Shown: positions 1-9,031, numbered from the stretch's first letter. The stretch: DNA of 64,000 bases from Micromonospora narathiwatensis (GCF_900089605.1 NZ_LT594324.1:6014001-6078000), one strand, 5' to 3'. The notes: generated from the letters alone by a model not told the origin. Program-made: numbers and translations.

Positions 1-546
1 GGGGTGGCCGTGCTCGGCGCGGTGCTGGCCACCGGCGCCGACTTCACCGTCTCCGGCCGGGCCTTCGCCGGCGACCTGCTCGCCATCGTGGGTGGCATGT
101 TCGCCGCGGTCTACACCGCCTTCGGCGAGCGTGCCCGCGCCACCATCAGCACCACCACTTACACCACCATCTGCTACGGCGTCTGCGCGGTGATCCTGCT
201 GGTGGTCTGCCTGGTCGGCGGGGTGCCCCTGCACGGCTGGGCGCCCGGCACCTGGTTGGCGATCCTCGGCCTGGTGGCCGGCGCCCAACTGCTCGGCCAC
301 TCGATGTTCAACTACGCCCTGCACCGGGTCTCCGCCACCACGGTCAGCGTGCTGATCCTGCTGGAGGCTCCGGGCGCGGCCCTGCTCGCCTGGGTCTGGC
401 TCGGTCAGCTGCCCCGCCCGCTCGCCCTGCCCGGGCTGGCCCTGCTGCTGGCCGGCGTCGCCGTCGTCGTTCTCGGCGGGGCGCGGGCCGGCCGCCGTAC
501 CGAACCGGTCCCGGTCCCCGCCGACGCCGCCCCGCTGGCCGACTGA
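1..546 (+). CDS. EamA/DMT-family permease, C-terminal part
   Basis: The reading frame is open from the first base, so the gene starts upstream of the window; only about 181 C-terminal residues are visible. They form five or six hydrophobic segments separated by short loops, as in the second EamA repeat of drug/metabolite transporters, and end in a short hydrophilic tail. The motif GHSMFNYALHRVSATTVSV followed by LEAPGAALLAW is typical of the last helices of this superfamily. Substrate cannot be told. It is an inner-membrane exporter by family. An apparent GTG at position 4 is probably internal. Confidence 0.8.
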   Translation, partial: GVAVLGAVLATGADFTVSGRAFAGDLLAIVGGMFAAVYTAFGERARATISTTTYTTICYGVCAVILLVVCLVGGVPLHGWAPGTWLAILGLVAGAQLLGHSMFNYALHRVSATTVSVLILLEAPGAALLAWVWLGQLPRPLALPGLALLLAGVAVVVLGGARAGRRTEPVPVPADAAPLAD

Positions 547-588
547 CCCGCCGCCGAGCCCGCGCCGGGTCGCTCTTTTTCGGCAAGT

Positions 589-2817
589 GTGGCCATTCGG
601 CCTCCCGAGAGCCCGCTTTCCGTGAAAGTGCGGAGGGTGGGGACGGGAGCGAAGCAGCCGCGTGGCCCTGAGCCGGATCGGGGGACGCTGGTCACTCCCT
701 CGGCAGAGTTCCCGCCGCTGGGTCCGGAGGAGCGGGCGGCGCTGGGCCGGATCGGGGAGCGCTGGCGGCCGCCCCGCCGCCCCGACGAGCTTCCCGTCGA
801 CCCGGCCCTGGGCCGTCGCCGGGCCGGCCCGACGCCGAGCCGGTTCGGGCGGCTGACCCCGATCGACATGTTCACCGTCGAGGAGCCGGGCGAGCTGTGC
901 GCCACCGGGCCGGCCCACGAGCCCGGCTCCCGGACCGGGCGGGCGCTCAGCCGGCTGCGCCGGGCGGTGTTCGGCCCGCCGCTGTCCAGCTCCGCCGTGA
1001 TCTACGAGCGGATGCGGAAGCTCGTCGCCCTGCCGATCCTCTCCTCGGACCTGCTCAGCTCGGTGGCGTACGGGCCGGAGGCGATGCTGGTCGTGCTGGT
1101 GCTGGCCGGCAGCGGTGCGCTCGGGCTCTCCCTGCCGCTGGCCGCGGTGCTGGTGGTGCTGATGATCGCCGTGGGGCTGTCGTACCGGCAGACCATTCCG
1201 GCGTACCCGCACGGGGCGGGGTCGTACATCGTGGCCGGGGACAACCTCGGTACGACGGCCGGGCTCACCGCGGCCGCGGGCCTGATGCTCGACTACGTGC
1301 TCACCGTGTCGGTGTCCATCGCGGCCGGGGTGAGCGCGATCACCTCGGCGATACCCCGGCTCGCGCCGGCCACCGTGCTGCTCGGGGTGCTGGTGATCGC
1401 CGTGCTGCTGGCCGGGAACCTGCGCGGGGTGCGCACCGCCGGCAACATCTTCGTGCTGCCCACGTACGCCTTCGTGGGGGCGCTCCTGGCCGTGCTGGCG
1501 GTCGGCTACACCCGCGCGGCGGGCCGGGGCTTCGTGCCGACGCCGCCGCCCCCGGTGCCGGCCACCGAGGGGCTGGGCCTGCTGTTGGTGCTGCGGGCGT
1601 TCTCCTCCGGCGCGGTGTCGATGACCGGCATCGAGGCGGTGTCGAACGCGATCCCGGCGTTCCGCCCCCGGGAGTGGCGCAACGCCCGCACCACGCTCGG
1701 CTGGATGGTCGGCATGCTGGTGCTGCTCTTCGCCGGCCTGATCGGCCTGATCCACCTGAACGGCCTGGTGCCCCGGTCGGACCAGACGATCCTGTCCCAG
1801 CTCGGCCGGCTCACCTTCCCCACCGGGCCCTGGTACGCGCTCCTCCAGGCGTCCACCGCGCTGATCCTGCTGCTGGCGGCGAACACCGCCTTCAACGACT
1901 TCCCCCGGCTGCTGTTCTTCATGGCCCGCAACGGCCACGCACCCCGCCGGTTCCTGCACCTGGGAGACCGGCTGTCGTTCAACAACGGCCTGGTCGCGCT
2001 CGCCGTCGCCGCGGCGCTCATCTTCGTCACGTTCGGCGGGCACACCGCGTCGCTGATCCCGCTCTACGCCGTCGGCGTCTTTCTCGCGTTCACCCTGTCC
2101 CAGGCCGGCATGGTGGTGCACTGGCGCCGCCACCGGGACCGGGGCTGGCGCCGCCGACTGGTGCTCAACGCGGTCGGCGCCGCGCTCTCCGGGATGGTGC
2201 TGCTGGTCGCCGCGGTCGGCAAGTTCGCCGAGGGTGCCTGGGTGGTGGTGGTCGCGGTGCCGCTGCTGGTGCTGCTCGCCCGCCGGATCCACCGCCACTA
2301 CGCCCGGGTGCACCAGGCCCTCGCGCTGCATCCACCGCCCGGCGGTGCCGCCCCGCCCGCCGGTCGGCGTGGTCCCGGCGGGTCCGCCGAGGCCGAGGAA
2401 CTGCCCCAGGAGGTACGCCACCTGGTGGTGGTGCCGATGGCCCGGCTGAACCGGGCGTCGCTGCGGGCCCTGGCGTACGCGGCGTCACTGGGCCAGCCGA
2501 CCCTGGCCGTGCACATCGCTCCCGAGGACGCCGAGGCGGACCGGTTCCGTGAGCAGTGGCGGGCGTGGGGCGACCACCTGCGGCTGGAGACGATCGTGTC
2601 GCCGTACCGGGCGGTGATCGGGCCGCTCGCGCACTATCTGGAGGCGCTGCACGCCGCTCGGCCGGAGCTGACGCTGACCGTGATCGTGCCGGAGGTGGTG
2701 CTGCGCCACCGGTGGCACCGGTTCCTGCACAGCCGCTCCGAGCATCGGCTCCGCGGCGCGCTGCGGGCCCTGCCCGGCGTGGTGGTCACCAGCGTCCCGG
2801 TCCACGTCCCCGAGTGA
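589..2817 (+). CDS. APC-superfamily amino acid permease
   Basis: An integral membrane transporter of the amino acid-polyamine-organocation superfamily. After about 130 hydrophilic N-terminal residues come roughly 12 hydrophobic segments, starting with LPILSSDLLSSVAYGPEAML and containing the conserved G-A-G-S-Y region and the SGAVSMTGIEAVSNAIP segment of APC permeases. About 160 C-terminal residues form a soluble cytoplasmic domain (VRHLVVVPMARLNRASLRAL, then alternating strands and helices) resembling the UspA-like tails of some APC proteins. The start is uncertain: GTG at 589 gives 742 aa, and the poorly conserved N-terminus allows a later start. Substrate unknown. Confidence 0.8.
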   Translation: MAIRPPESPLSVKVRRVGTGAKQPRGPEPDRGTLVTPSAEFPPLGPEERAALGRIGERWRPPRRPDELPVDPALGRRRAGPTPSRFGRLTPIDMFTVEEPGELCATGPAHEPGSRTGRALSRLRRAVFGPPLSSSAVIYERMRKLVALPILSSDLLSSVAYGPEAMLVVLVLAGSGALGLSLPLAAVLVVLMIAVGLSYRQTIPAYPHGAGSYIVAGDNLGTTAGLTAAAGLMLDYVLTVSVSIAAGVSAITSAIPRLAPATVLLGVLVIAVLLAGNLRGVRTAGNIFVLPTYAFVGALLAVLAVGYTRAAGRGFVPTPPPPVPATEGLGLLLVLRAFSSGAVSMTGIEAVSNAIPAFRPREWRNARTTLGWMVGMLVLLFAGLIGLIHLNGLVPRSDQTILSQLGRLTFPTGPWYALLQASTALILLLAANTAFNDFPRLLFFMARNGHAPRRFLHLGDRLSFNNGLVALAVAAALIFVTFGGHTASLIPLYAVGVFLAFTLSQAGMVVHWRRHRDRGWRRRLVLNAVGAALSGMVLLVAAVGKFAEGAWVVVVAVPLLVLLARRIHRHYARVHQALALHPPPGGAAPPAGRRGPGGSAEAEELPQEVRHLVVVPMARLNRASLRALAYAASLGQPTLAVHIAPEDAEADRFREQWRAWGDHLRLETIVSPYRAVIGPLAHYLEALHAARPELTLTVIVPEVVLRHRWHRFLHSRSEHRLRGALRALPGVVVTSVPVHVPE

Positions 2818-2845
2818 CCGTCACCGGTTGCGGCGCGGCTGCTCA

Positions 2846-3688
2846 CTACCCGATCCCGACCGCCTGCGCGCTGGCGGTCCAGAGCCGGGCGGCGAGCGCC
2901 GGATCGGCCGCCTTCGACAGCGGCCGGCGACGCTTCCGGTCGCGGTAGTAGCCGCCGGAGGTCAGCCGGGACGGGTCCTGGTTGGCCAGCCAGACCAGGG
3001 TCTCGGCGCCCCGCTCGGGGCTGCGGAAGGGCAGCAGCCGCATGCCGAGGGCGACCAGCCGGCTCTCGTTGCCGAACCGGGTGCGCACCACGCCCGGGTG
3101 GAACGAGTACGCCGGCACGTCCGGCCAGCGCCGGGCCGCCTCGGCGGCGAAGAGAATGTTCGCCTGCTTGCTGGTGCCGTACGCCCGGTAGGGCCGGAAG
3201 TCGCGCAGCGTGGCGTTCAGGTCGTCCGGGTCGAGGACGCCGCTGCGGTGCGCCCCGGAGGCGGTCACCACCGTCCGGCCGATCCGGTCCTGGAGCAGGT
3301 GGCTGAGCAGGAACGGGGCGAGGTGGTTGGCCTGCATGCTCAGCTCGAAGCCGTCGATGGTGGTGACCGGCTGGAGCACGATCGCGCCGGCGTTGTTGGC
3401 GAGCACGTCGATCCGGTCGTACGCGGCGCGCAGCCGTTCGGCGAGCCGGCGTACGTCGTCCAGGACGGCGAAGTCGGCGCGGAACAGTTCGGGCTGCTCG
3501 CCGGAGCTGTCGCGGACCCGCTCCCCGGCGTCGCGGAGCCGGGCCGGATCCCGGCCGACCAGTACCACCCGGTCGCCCCGGCCCGCCAGGTCGACCGCAG
3601 CGGCCAGTCCGATGCCCGAGCTGGCGCCCGTCACCACCACGGTCCTACGGTCAGTGAGATCTTCCACAGGTCCATTCACCCCGGTCAC
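2846..3688 (-). CDS. Short-chain dehydrogenase (retinol-dehydrogenase-like SDR)
   Basis: A 280-aa NAD(P)-dependent oxidoreductase with a Rossmann fold. Visible motifs are TGASSGIG (residues 20-27), NNAG near residue 98 and the catalytic YGTSK near residue 168. The long C-terminal part with HPGVVRTRFG resembles retinol dehydrogenase/WW-oxidoreductase-like SDRs, often about 280-310 aa. The GTG at 3688 is chosen because a -10-like TAACCT lies only 6 nt upstream, suggesting a leaderless mRNA; GTG codons a few residues further in are alternatives. It converges on the permease upstream and diverges from the CitE-like gene. Substrate unknown. Confidence 0.85.
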   Translation of the reverse strand: MTGVNGPVEDLTDRRTVVVTGASSGIGLAAAVDLAGRGDRVVLVGRDPARLRDAGERVRDSSGEQPELFRADFAVLDDVRRLAERLRAAYDRIDVLANNAGAIVLQPVTTIDGFELSMQANHLAPFLLSHLLQDRIGRTVVTASGAHRSGVLDPDDLNATLRDFRPYRAYGTSKQANILFAAEAARRWPDVPAYSFHPGVVRTRFGNESRLVALGMRLLPFRSPERGAETLVWLANQDPSRLTSGGYYRDRKRRRPLSKAADPALAARLWTASAQAVGIG

Positions 3689-3795
3689 GGCACGAGGTTA
3701 CCGTGGCGTCACAACGCCCTTTGGGATCGTTAAGTTCGCGTACTTCGTCTTTGTCGGCGTCGGCGTGCCCGCCGGACGCTGGAAGGAGCGCATCC

Positions 3796-4752
3796 ATGGC
3801 CGCTGTCGGTCGCCCCCGCCGGTCCTGCCTCGCGGTACCCGGCTCCAGCGTCAAGATGCTCGGCAAGGCGCAGGGCCTCCCCGCGGACCAGGTCTTCCTC
3901 GACCTGGAGGACGCGGTCGCACCGCTGGCCAAGCCGGAAGCCCGCAAGAACATCGTCGCCGCGTTGAACGAGGGTGACTGGGCCGGCAAGACCCGGGTGG
4001 TCCGGGTCAACGACCTGACCACGCCGTGGACGTACCGGGACGTGATCGAGGTCGTCGAGGGTGCCGGCGCCAATCTGGACTGCGTCATGCTGCCGAAGGT
4101 GCAGAACGCCGGCCATGTGCAGTGGCTGGATCTGACCCTCACCCAGATCGAGAAGACGCTCGGCCTGGAGGTCGGCCGGATCGGCATCGAGGCGCAGATC
4201 GAGAACGCCGCCGGGCTGGTCAACGTGGACGCGATCGCGGCCGCCTCGCCCCGGGTCGAGACGATCATCTTCGGCCCGGCCGACTTCATGGCCTCGATCA
4301 ACATGAGGTCGCTGGCGGTCGGCGCGCTGATCCCGGACTACCCGGGCGACCCCTACCACTACATCCTGATGCGCATCCTGATGGCCGCCCGGATGCACGA
4401 CAAGCAGGCCGTCGACGGCCCGTTCCTGCAGATCCGGGACGTGGACGGGTTCCGCGAGGTGGCCGGGCGGTCGGCGGCGCTGGGTTTCGACGGCAAGTGG
4501 GTGCTGCACCCGGGCCAGATCGACGCGGCCAACGAGGTCTACTCGCCCGCGCAGGCCGACTACGACCACGCCGAGCTGATCCTCGACGCGTACGACTGGT
4601 ACACCTCGGAGGCGGGCGGGAAGCTCGGCGCGGTGATGCTCGGCGACGAGATGATCGACGAGGCGTCCCGCAAGATGGCCCTGGTGATCGCCGCCAAGGG
4701 GCGTGCGGCCGGGATGACGCGTACCTCGTCCTTCACGCCGCCCGGGGAGTGA
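3796..4752 (+). CDS. HpcH/HpaI-CitE-family CoA ester lyase
   Basis: A 318-aa cytosolic TIM-barrel lyase of the CitE group (malyl-CoA / beta-methylmalyl-CoA lyase, citramalyl-CoA lyase, citrate lyase beta chain). Motifs are FLDLEDAV near residue 37 (acidic metal ligand), GIEAQIENAAGL near 130 (metal-binding Glu), IIFGPADF near 157 and GFDGKWVLHPGQI near 229. The ATG is preceded by GGAAGGAGCG, a good ribosome-binding site. With the acyl-CoA dehydrogenase at 6917 and MaoC hydratase at 13588 it could act in the ethylmalonyl-CoA pathway, cleaving beta-methylmalyl-CoA to glyoxylate and propionyl-CoA. That role is inferred; ccr and mutase genes are not in the window. Confidence 0.85.
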   Translation: MAAVGRPRRSCLAVPGSSVKMLGKAQGLPADQVFLDLEDAVAPLAKPEARKNIVAALNEGDWAGKTRVVRVNDLTTPWTYRDVIEVVEGAGANLDCVMLPKVQNAGHVQWLDLTLTQIEKTLGLEVGRIGIEAQIENAAGLVNVDAIAAASPRVETIIFGPADFMASINMRSLAVGALIPDYPGDPYHYILMRILMAARMHDKQAVDGPFLQIRDVDGFREVAGRSAALGFDGKWVLHPGQIDAANEVYSPAQADYDHAELILDAYDWYTSEAGGKLGAVMLGDEMIDEASRKMALVIAAKGRAAGMTRTSSFTPPGE

Positions 4753-4754
4753 GC

Positions 4755-4785
4755 CGGTGCCGCCCCGGGGCCCGGGGCGGCACCG
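4755..4785. terminator. Bidirectional hairpin terminator
   Basis: Perfect 14-bp inverted repeat (arms 4755-4768 and 4772-4785, 3-nt loop) between the stops of the converging CitE-like and DUF4190 genes. There is no U-tract, as is common in high-GC actinomycetes. Confidence 0.75.
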
Positions 4786-4789
4786 TCCC

Positions 4790-5344
4790 TCAGAAGGTGG
4801 GCGTGCTGCCGCCGGTGTCGGTGCTGGCGATCGCGAAGATGATCACCACCACGTAGACGGCGATCAGCAGCACCATCAGGCCGGTGAGGATCCAGCCGAC
4901 GATGATGGCGGCCTTCGCCATCCCCTCGCCCTGCTCGCCCGTCTCCCGGATCTGCTTGCGGGCGACGTGTCCGAGGATCGCGCCGATCGGCGCGGTGATG
5001 CAGGAGGCGAAGCCGACCAGCGCCAGCACCAGCGCCACGATGGCCATGGTGTTGGTCTTGGCGGCGGCGGGGGCGTACGCCGGGTAGGCGGGCGGCGGGT
5101 AGCCGGCGGCCGCGTACGGGTCGCCGGCGGGCGGGTAGCCGGGGGGCGGGTAGCCGGGGTCGGCGTACGGGGCCGCGGGCGGGGCGTTCGGTGGCGGCTG
5201 CGCGCCGGCGTACGGATCCGCCGAGGTCGGCTGGCTCGGGATCGGGCTGCCGCCCATCGGCATGGTCGGATCGGCGGGCGGGCTCGACTGCTGGCCGGGC
5301 GCGTACGGGTCGTGCCAACCACCGGACGGCGGGGGATAGCTCAT
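4790..5344 (-). CDS. DUF4190 membrane protein with Pro/Tyr-rich N-terminus
   Basis: A 184-aa protein whose first ~95 residues are rich in Pro, Gly, Tyr and Ala (repeats such as GYPPPGYPPAG) and probably disordered. Two hydrophobic segments follow, typical of DUF4190: NTMAIVALVLALVGFASC, then a GHVARKQIRETGEQGEGMAKA linker, then IIVGWILTGLMVLLIAVYVV. The conserved H-x-A-x-x-Q-I-R linker also occurs in the paralogue at 6356. Function unknown; these are cytoplasmic-membrane proteins common in actinobacteria. It converges on the CitE-like gene across a hairpin terminator. Confidence 0.85.
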   Translation of the reverse strand: MSYPPPSGGWHDPYAPGQQSSPPADPTMPMGGSPIPSQPTSADPYAGAQPPPNAPPAAPYADPGYPPPGYPPAGDPYAAAGYPPPAYPAYAPAAAKTNTMAIVALVLALVGFASCITAPIGAILGHVARKQIRETGEQGEGMAKAAIIVGWILTGLMVLLIAVYVVVIIFAIASTDTGGSTPTF

Positions 5345-5595
5345 CAGGTCATCTCCAGAGCGTGCGGGTTTCGTCAGGGTAGCCAGTGCCGGGCAACACC
5401 GAGAGCCCTCTTTTCGGGTGCCGCGTTGCCCGGAACGTCCACAGCGGGCAGGATCTCGGCATGGCCTTTGACGCGCGCGGCGGTCGGTCGCGACGGAACG
5501 TGAGCCGCCCGGGGTTGGTGCGGCGCACTCGCGGCAGCCACCTGGCCGGGCCCGCCGAGCAGGACCAGCCGGCGTCCCTCGCCGAGCCGGTCACC

Positions 5596-6351
5596 ATGCG
5601 CCTGGACGGCCGGGTCGCGCTGGTCACCGGCGCGGGCAGCCCCGACGGCATCGGGTACGCGACCGCGCGCCGCCTCGCCGACCTGGGGGCCCGGGTGGCG
5701 ATCGTCTCCACCACCCGACGGATCCACGAGCGCGCCGGCGAGCTGGGGGTCACCGGCTTCGTGGCCGACCTCACCGACGAGTCCGAGGTGGGCGCGCTCG
5801 CCGACGCGGTGGCCGAGCAGGTCGGCGACGTCGAGGTGCTGGTCAACAACGCGGGCCTGGCCAGCCGGGCGAGCCCGGAGGTGCTGCGGCCGGTGGCCCA
5901 GCTCAGCTACGACGAGTGGCGCGGCGAGATCGACCGCAACCTGACCACCGCGTTCCTGTGCAGTCGGGCGTTCATCGGCGGGATGGCCGAGCGGGGCTGG
6001 GGGCGGATCGTCAACCTGGCCGCCACCGCCGGCCCGGTCAACGCGCTGCCCACCGAGGCCGCGTACGCGGCGGCGAAGGCGGGCGTGGTGGGCCTGACCC
6101 GGGCCCTGGCGATGGAGATGATCGCCGACGGGGTGACGGTGAACGCGGTCGCGCCCGGCACCATCCACACCGCGGCATCCACCATGGCGGAGATCAAACA
6201 GGGGCTCGGCACCCCGGTCGGCCGGCCCGGCACGCCCGACGAGGTGGCCGCCGCGATCGCCTTCCTCTGCTCGCCGGCCGCCTCGTACATCACCGGGCAG
6301 ATGCTGGTGGTCGACGGCGGCAACAGTGTCCGGGAGGCGCAGTACCGCTGA
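5596..6351 (+). CDS. SDR-family oxidoreductase (FabG-like)
   Basis: A 251-aa classical short-chain dehydrogenase. [10 protein letters not shown] (residues 10-19) binds the cofactor, NNAG lies near residue 84, the catalytic Y-x-x-x-K is YAAAK near 156, and the C-terminus has the family [17 protein letters not shown] signature. The ATG at 5596 gives the usual length and begins with the standard [12 protein letters not shown]; the frame stays open upstream to an ATG at 5461, which would add 45 low-complexity residues. It may reduce 3-oxoacyl or similar substrates, but nothing fixes the substrate. The last codons lie in a palindrome shared with the converging gene. Confidence 0.82.
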   Translation: MRLDGRVALVTGAGSPDGIGYATARRLADLGARVAIVSTTRRIHERAGELGVTGFVADLTDESEVGALADAVAEQVGDVEVLVNNAGLASRASPEVLRPVAQLSYDEWRGEIDRNLTTAFLCSRAFIGGMAERGWGRIVNLAATAGPVNALPTEAAYAAAKAGVVGLTRALAMEMIADGVTVNAVAPGTIHTAASTMAEIKQGLGTPVGRPGTPDEVAAAIAFLCSPAASYITGQMLVVDGGNSVREAQYR

Positions 6352-6364
6352 CGCGTCAGCGGTA
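6343..6364. terminator. Perfect 22-bp palindrome spanning two stop codons
   Basis: A perfect 22-bp palindrome encodes the last Tyr-Arg-stop of the SDR on the plus strand and the last Tyr-Arg-stop of DUF4190 on the minus strand. As RNA it folds into an 11-bp stem with almost no loop, so it may act as a bidirectional terminator built into both coding ends. Confidence 0.5.
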
Positions 6365-6769
6365 GGAGCCGTTGTCGGAGTTCGCCCAGATGACCAGGCC
6401 GATCCAGCCGCAGCAGACGAGCACCCCGATCGCGGTGAAGATGTAGCTGAGGATCAGCCCCCAGCTGGCGAGCTGGTCGCCCTCCTCGCCGGTCTGCCGG
6501 ATCTGCCGCTTGGCCAGGTGGCCGCAGACGATGCCGGCCGGGGCGAAGACGAAGGCGAAGACCAGCGACAGGATCGCCAGCACGTTCGGCCCGCCGCCGC
6601 GTGGTCGCGGTCCCTGCCCGGGCGGCCCGTACTGCCCGTACGGGGGCTGCGGGGCGTACGGCGGCTGCTGGCCCCACGGCGGCTGCTGCGGGTGCCCGTA
6701 CGGCTGCCCGTACGGCGGCGGCTCGTACGGCGACGGCGGCTGGTCCGGCTCGCCGGGTGGTTGGCTCAC
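6356..6769 (-). CDS. DUF4190 membrane protein, second copy
   Basis: A 137-aa paralogue of the protein at 4790. The N-terminal ~70 residues are Pro/Tyr/Gly/Gln-rich repeats (YGQPYGHPQQPPW and similar). Two hydrophobic segments follow (NVLAILSLVFAFVFAPAGIV and LILSYIFTAIGVLVCCGWIG) flanking the conserved CGHLAKRQIRQTGEEGDQLA linker. A single-gene unit that converges on the SDR. Function unknown. The two DUF4190 genes bracket the SDR, both on the minus strand, which suggests an old duplication. Confidence 0.85.
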   Translation of the reverse strand: MSQPPGEPDQPPSPYEPPPYGQPYGHPQQPPWGQQPPYAPQPPYGQYGPPGQGPRPRGGGPNVLAILSLVFAFVFAPAGIVCGHLAKRQIRQTGEEGDQLASWGLILSYIFTAIGVLVCCGWIGLVIWANSDNGSYR

Positions 6770-6893
6770 GCCGCTCGCCCCCTCCGTCGCAGGTCAACGG
6801 ACCTCTCTCTTGCGGACGCTACCCGCAGCGGTGAACCTTTTCACAGCGGTTGTGTGGACTGGTCACCTTGGCCTCGCCGGTCGTGCGGCCGAT

Positions 6894-6911
6894 ACTGACC
6901 GAGCGTTCAGT
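6894..6911. promoter_or_regulatory. Candidate TetR-type operator before acyl-CoA dehydrogenase
   Basis: ACTGACCGAGCGTTCAGT is an imperfect palindrome (ACTGA / TCAGT with a CCGAGCGT core), just upstream of the dehydrogenase ATG at 6917 and overlapping a -10-like GATACT (6891-6896). The ACCGA-n-CG core resembles sites of TetR-family acyl-CoA regulators. No regulator gene is adjacent, so assignment is inferred. Confidence 0.35.
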
Positions 6912-6916
6912 TACCC

Positions 6917-8143
6917 ATGAGTAATGCGCCGACCCCGGAGGCTGAGATGGCCCGACTCGCCCAGACGCCCGGCCTGACCGACGTGCAGCGGTCGATCCTG
7001 GAGACCGTCCGGGAGTTCGCCGACAAGGAGATCATCCCGCACGCCCAGCGGCTGGAGCACGCCGACGAGTACCCCGCCGACATCCTCGACGGGATGCGCG
7101 AGATGGGCCTCTTCGGCCTCACCATCGCCGAGGAGCACGGCGGCCTCGGCGAGTCCCTGCTCACCTACGCCCTGGTGGTCGAGGAACTGTCCCGGGGCTG
7201 GATGTCGATCTCCGGCATCGTCAACACCCACTTCATCGTGGCGTACCTGATCTCCCAGCACGGCTCGGCGGAGCAGCGGGCCCGGCTGCTGCCGAGGATG
7301 GCCACCGGCGAGGTGCGCGGCGCTTTCTCCATGTCGGAACCGGAGTGCGGCTCCGACGTGTCGGCGATCAAATCGAAGGCGGTCCGCGACGGCGACACCT
7401 TTGTGCTGAACGGCCAGAAGATGTGGCTGACCAACGGCGCGTACTCCTCGGTGGTGGCCACCCTGGTCAAGACCGACACCGGCGCCGACTCGGTCTACGG
7501 CAACATGAGCACGTTCCTGCTGGAGAAGCAGCCCGGCTTCGGCGAGACCGCGCCCGGCCTCACCATCCCCGGCAAGATCGAGAAGATGGGCTACAAGGGG
7601 GTCGAGACCACCGAGATGGTGCTCGACGGGGTCACGGTGCCCGCCTCCGCCGTGCTCGGCGGCGAGGAGAAGGTCGGCCGGGGCTTCTACCAGATGATGG
7701 ACGGCATCGAGGTGGGTCGGGTCAACGTGGCCGCCCGCGCCTGCGGCATCTCCATCCGCGCCTTCGAGCTGGCCGTCGCGTACGCCCAGCAGCGCCGCAC
7801 CTTCGGCCAGCCCCTCGCGAAGCACCAGGCCGTCGCCTTCAAGCTCGCCGAGATGGGTACGAAGATCGAGGCGGCGCACGCCCTCATGGTCAACGCCGCC
7901 CGGCTCAAGGACGCCGGCCAGCGCAACGACGTCGAGGCCGGCATGGCCAAGCTGCTCGCCTCGGAATACTGCGCCGAGGTCGTCCAGGAGGCGTTCCGCA
8001 TCCACGGCGGCTACGGCTACTCCAAGGAGTACGAGATCGAGCGGCTGATGCGGGAGGCCCCGTTCCTGCTCATCGGCGAGGGCACCTCGGAGATCCAGAA
8101 GACCATCATCTCCCGCGGCCTGCTCAAGCAGTACAAGCTCTGA
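6917..8143 (+). CDS. Acyl-CoA dehydrogenase
   Basis: A 408-aa FAD-dependent acyl-CoA dehydrogenase, normal family length. Visible are the N-terminal helical domain, the flavin/substrate segment AFSMSEPECGSDVSAIKSKA, the linker GQKMWLTNGAYSSVV, the helix AYAQQRRTFGQPLAKHQAVA and the C-terminal GEGTSEIQKTIISRGL, in which the first Glu (about residue 386) is the expected catalytic base. It oxidises a CoA thioester at the alpha-beta bond and passes electrons to ETF. Together with the CitE-like lyase and MaoC gene nearby, methylsuccinyl-CoA is a possible substrate, but branched or short-chain acyl-CoA is equally open. The ATG follows the operator-like palindrome at 6894. Confidence 0.9.
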   Translation: MSNAPTPEAEMARLAQTPGLTDVQRSILETVREFADKEIIPHAQRLEHADEYPADILDGMREMGLFGLTIAEEHGGLGESLLTYALVVEELSRGWMSISGIVNTHFIVAYLISQHGSAEQRARLLPRMATGEVRGAFSMSEPECGSDVSAIKSKAVRDGDTFVLNGQKMWLTNGAYSSVVATLVKTDTGADSVYGNMSTFLLEKQPGFGETAPGLTIPGKIEKMGYKGVETTEMVLDGVTVPASAVLGGEEKVGRGFYQMMDGIEVGRVNVAARACGISIRAFELAVAYAQQRRTFGQPLAKHQAVAFKLAEMGTKIEAAHALMVNAARLKDAGQRNDVEAGMAKLLASEYCAEVVQEAFRIHGGYGYSKEYEIERLMREAPFLLIGEGTSEIQKTIISRGLLKQYKL

Positions 8144-8155
8144 CCGGCGCGCCGA

Positions 8156-8986
8156 TCACCCGCCGGCCGGCTGTGCGGCCGGTTCCGGCGCGGTGACCGG
8201 CAACCCCACCGCCAGCATCTCCGGCCGTGACCGGAAGTGCTCGATCGCCGCGACCAGCCGTTCCTCGGGCACCGCCGTGTCCCGGCCGCCCACCACCGGC
8301 TCCGGCTCCAGCGGCTTCCGCACGATCTGGCGCAGCCGTACGCCGTCCACCCGGCCGTCCTGCTTCTTCGGACCGACCCGGTCGATGTTTCCCCAGTCGT
8401 ACAGCCGGCGGCCGTGCCGGATCCCGCCGGCGGTGAGCGCCAGTCGCCCGGTGAGCCGGATTTCCTCGTAGACGGCCTGCCCGACGGCCGCGGAGACGCC
8501 GACCGCGAGCAACGAGCGCCCGGCCTCGGCCCACCGCGCCCCCTCGGGGAGCATGCCGATCAGCGTCACCCCGGTCGCGGTCACCGTCATCATGCCGGTC
8601 ACCAGGTCGGCCCAGCCGGCGAGGGACCGCCGTGCCACCAGACCGGGCTCCACCGAGTGCCGGCCCGCCACCCGTGATCGCCACACCAGACGGCCGTCGC
8701 GTCGGGGCCGCCACCGCCGCGACAGCCACCCCGCACACCAGGCCAGCCACATGAGACAGATGGGGTCCAGCTGATCGCGTGGCGGCAGCCGGAGCAGCCC
8801 GGCGGCCATCGGCGCCGCCATCACGGCGGCGGTCGCGACGGCGAGCAACCGGCGTGTCCAGAGGCCGTCGCCGGGCGAGGGCAGCCGGCCCAGCAGGGGG
8901 GTGGGCACCAGCGAAGGGTACGGTCCCTCCGCCACCGAGGGGCCCGCTCGTCGGTCCCCCTCCGCCGGGCTGGCCGGGCCAGCCAC
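8156..8986 (-). CDS. Membrane protein with PH-like C-terminal region
   Basis: A 276-aa protein I cannot assign to a named family. Hydrophobic segments appear near residues 45-66 (RRLLAVATAAVMAAPMAAGL), 77-90 (ICLMWLAWCAGWL) and two around 125-170. A soluble part follows (RLALTAGGIRHGRRLYDWGNIDRV) resembling the W-x-x-I strand of bacterial PH-type domains. The tail is Ala/Pro-rich. It ends 12 nt from the converging acyl-CoA dehydrogenase. The GTG at 8986 is tentative, since the first 40 residues are low complexity. Probably a cytoplasmic-membrane protein of unknown role. Confidence 0.6.
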   Translation of the reverse strand: MAGPASPAEGDRRAGPSVAEGPYPSLVPTPLLGRLPSPGDGLWTRRLLAVATAAVMAAPMAAGLLRLPPRDQLDPICLMWLAWCAGWLSRRWRPRRDGRLVWRSRVAGRHSVEPGLVARRSLAGWADLVTGMMTVTATGVTLIGMLPEGARWAEAGRSLLAVGVSAAVGQAVYEEIRLTGRLALTAGGIRHGRRLYDWGNIDRVGPKKQDGRVDGVRLRQIVRKPLEPEPVVGGRDTAVPEERLVAAIEHFRSRPEMLAVGLPVTAPEPAAQPAGG

Positions 8987-9031
8987 CCGATGCGGAGGGC
9001 TGCACCGCCAGGTGCTCGCGGGCCCGGGCGG

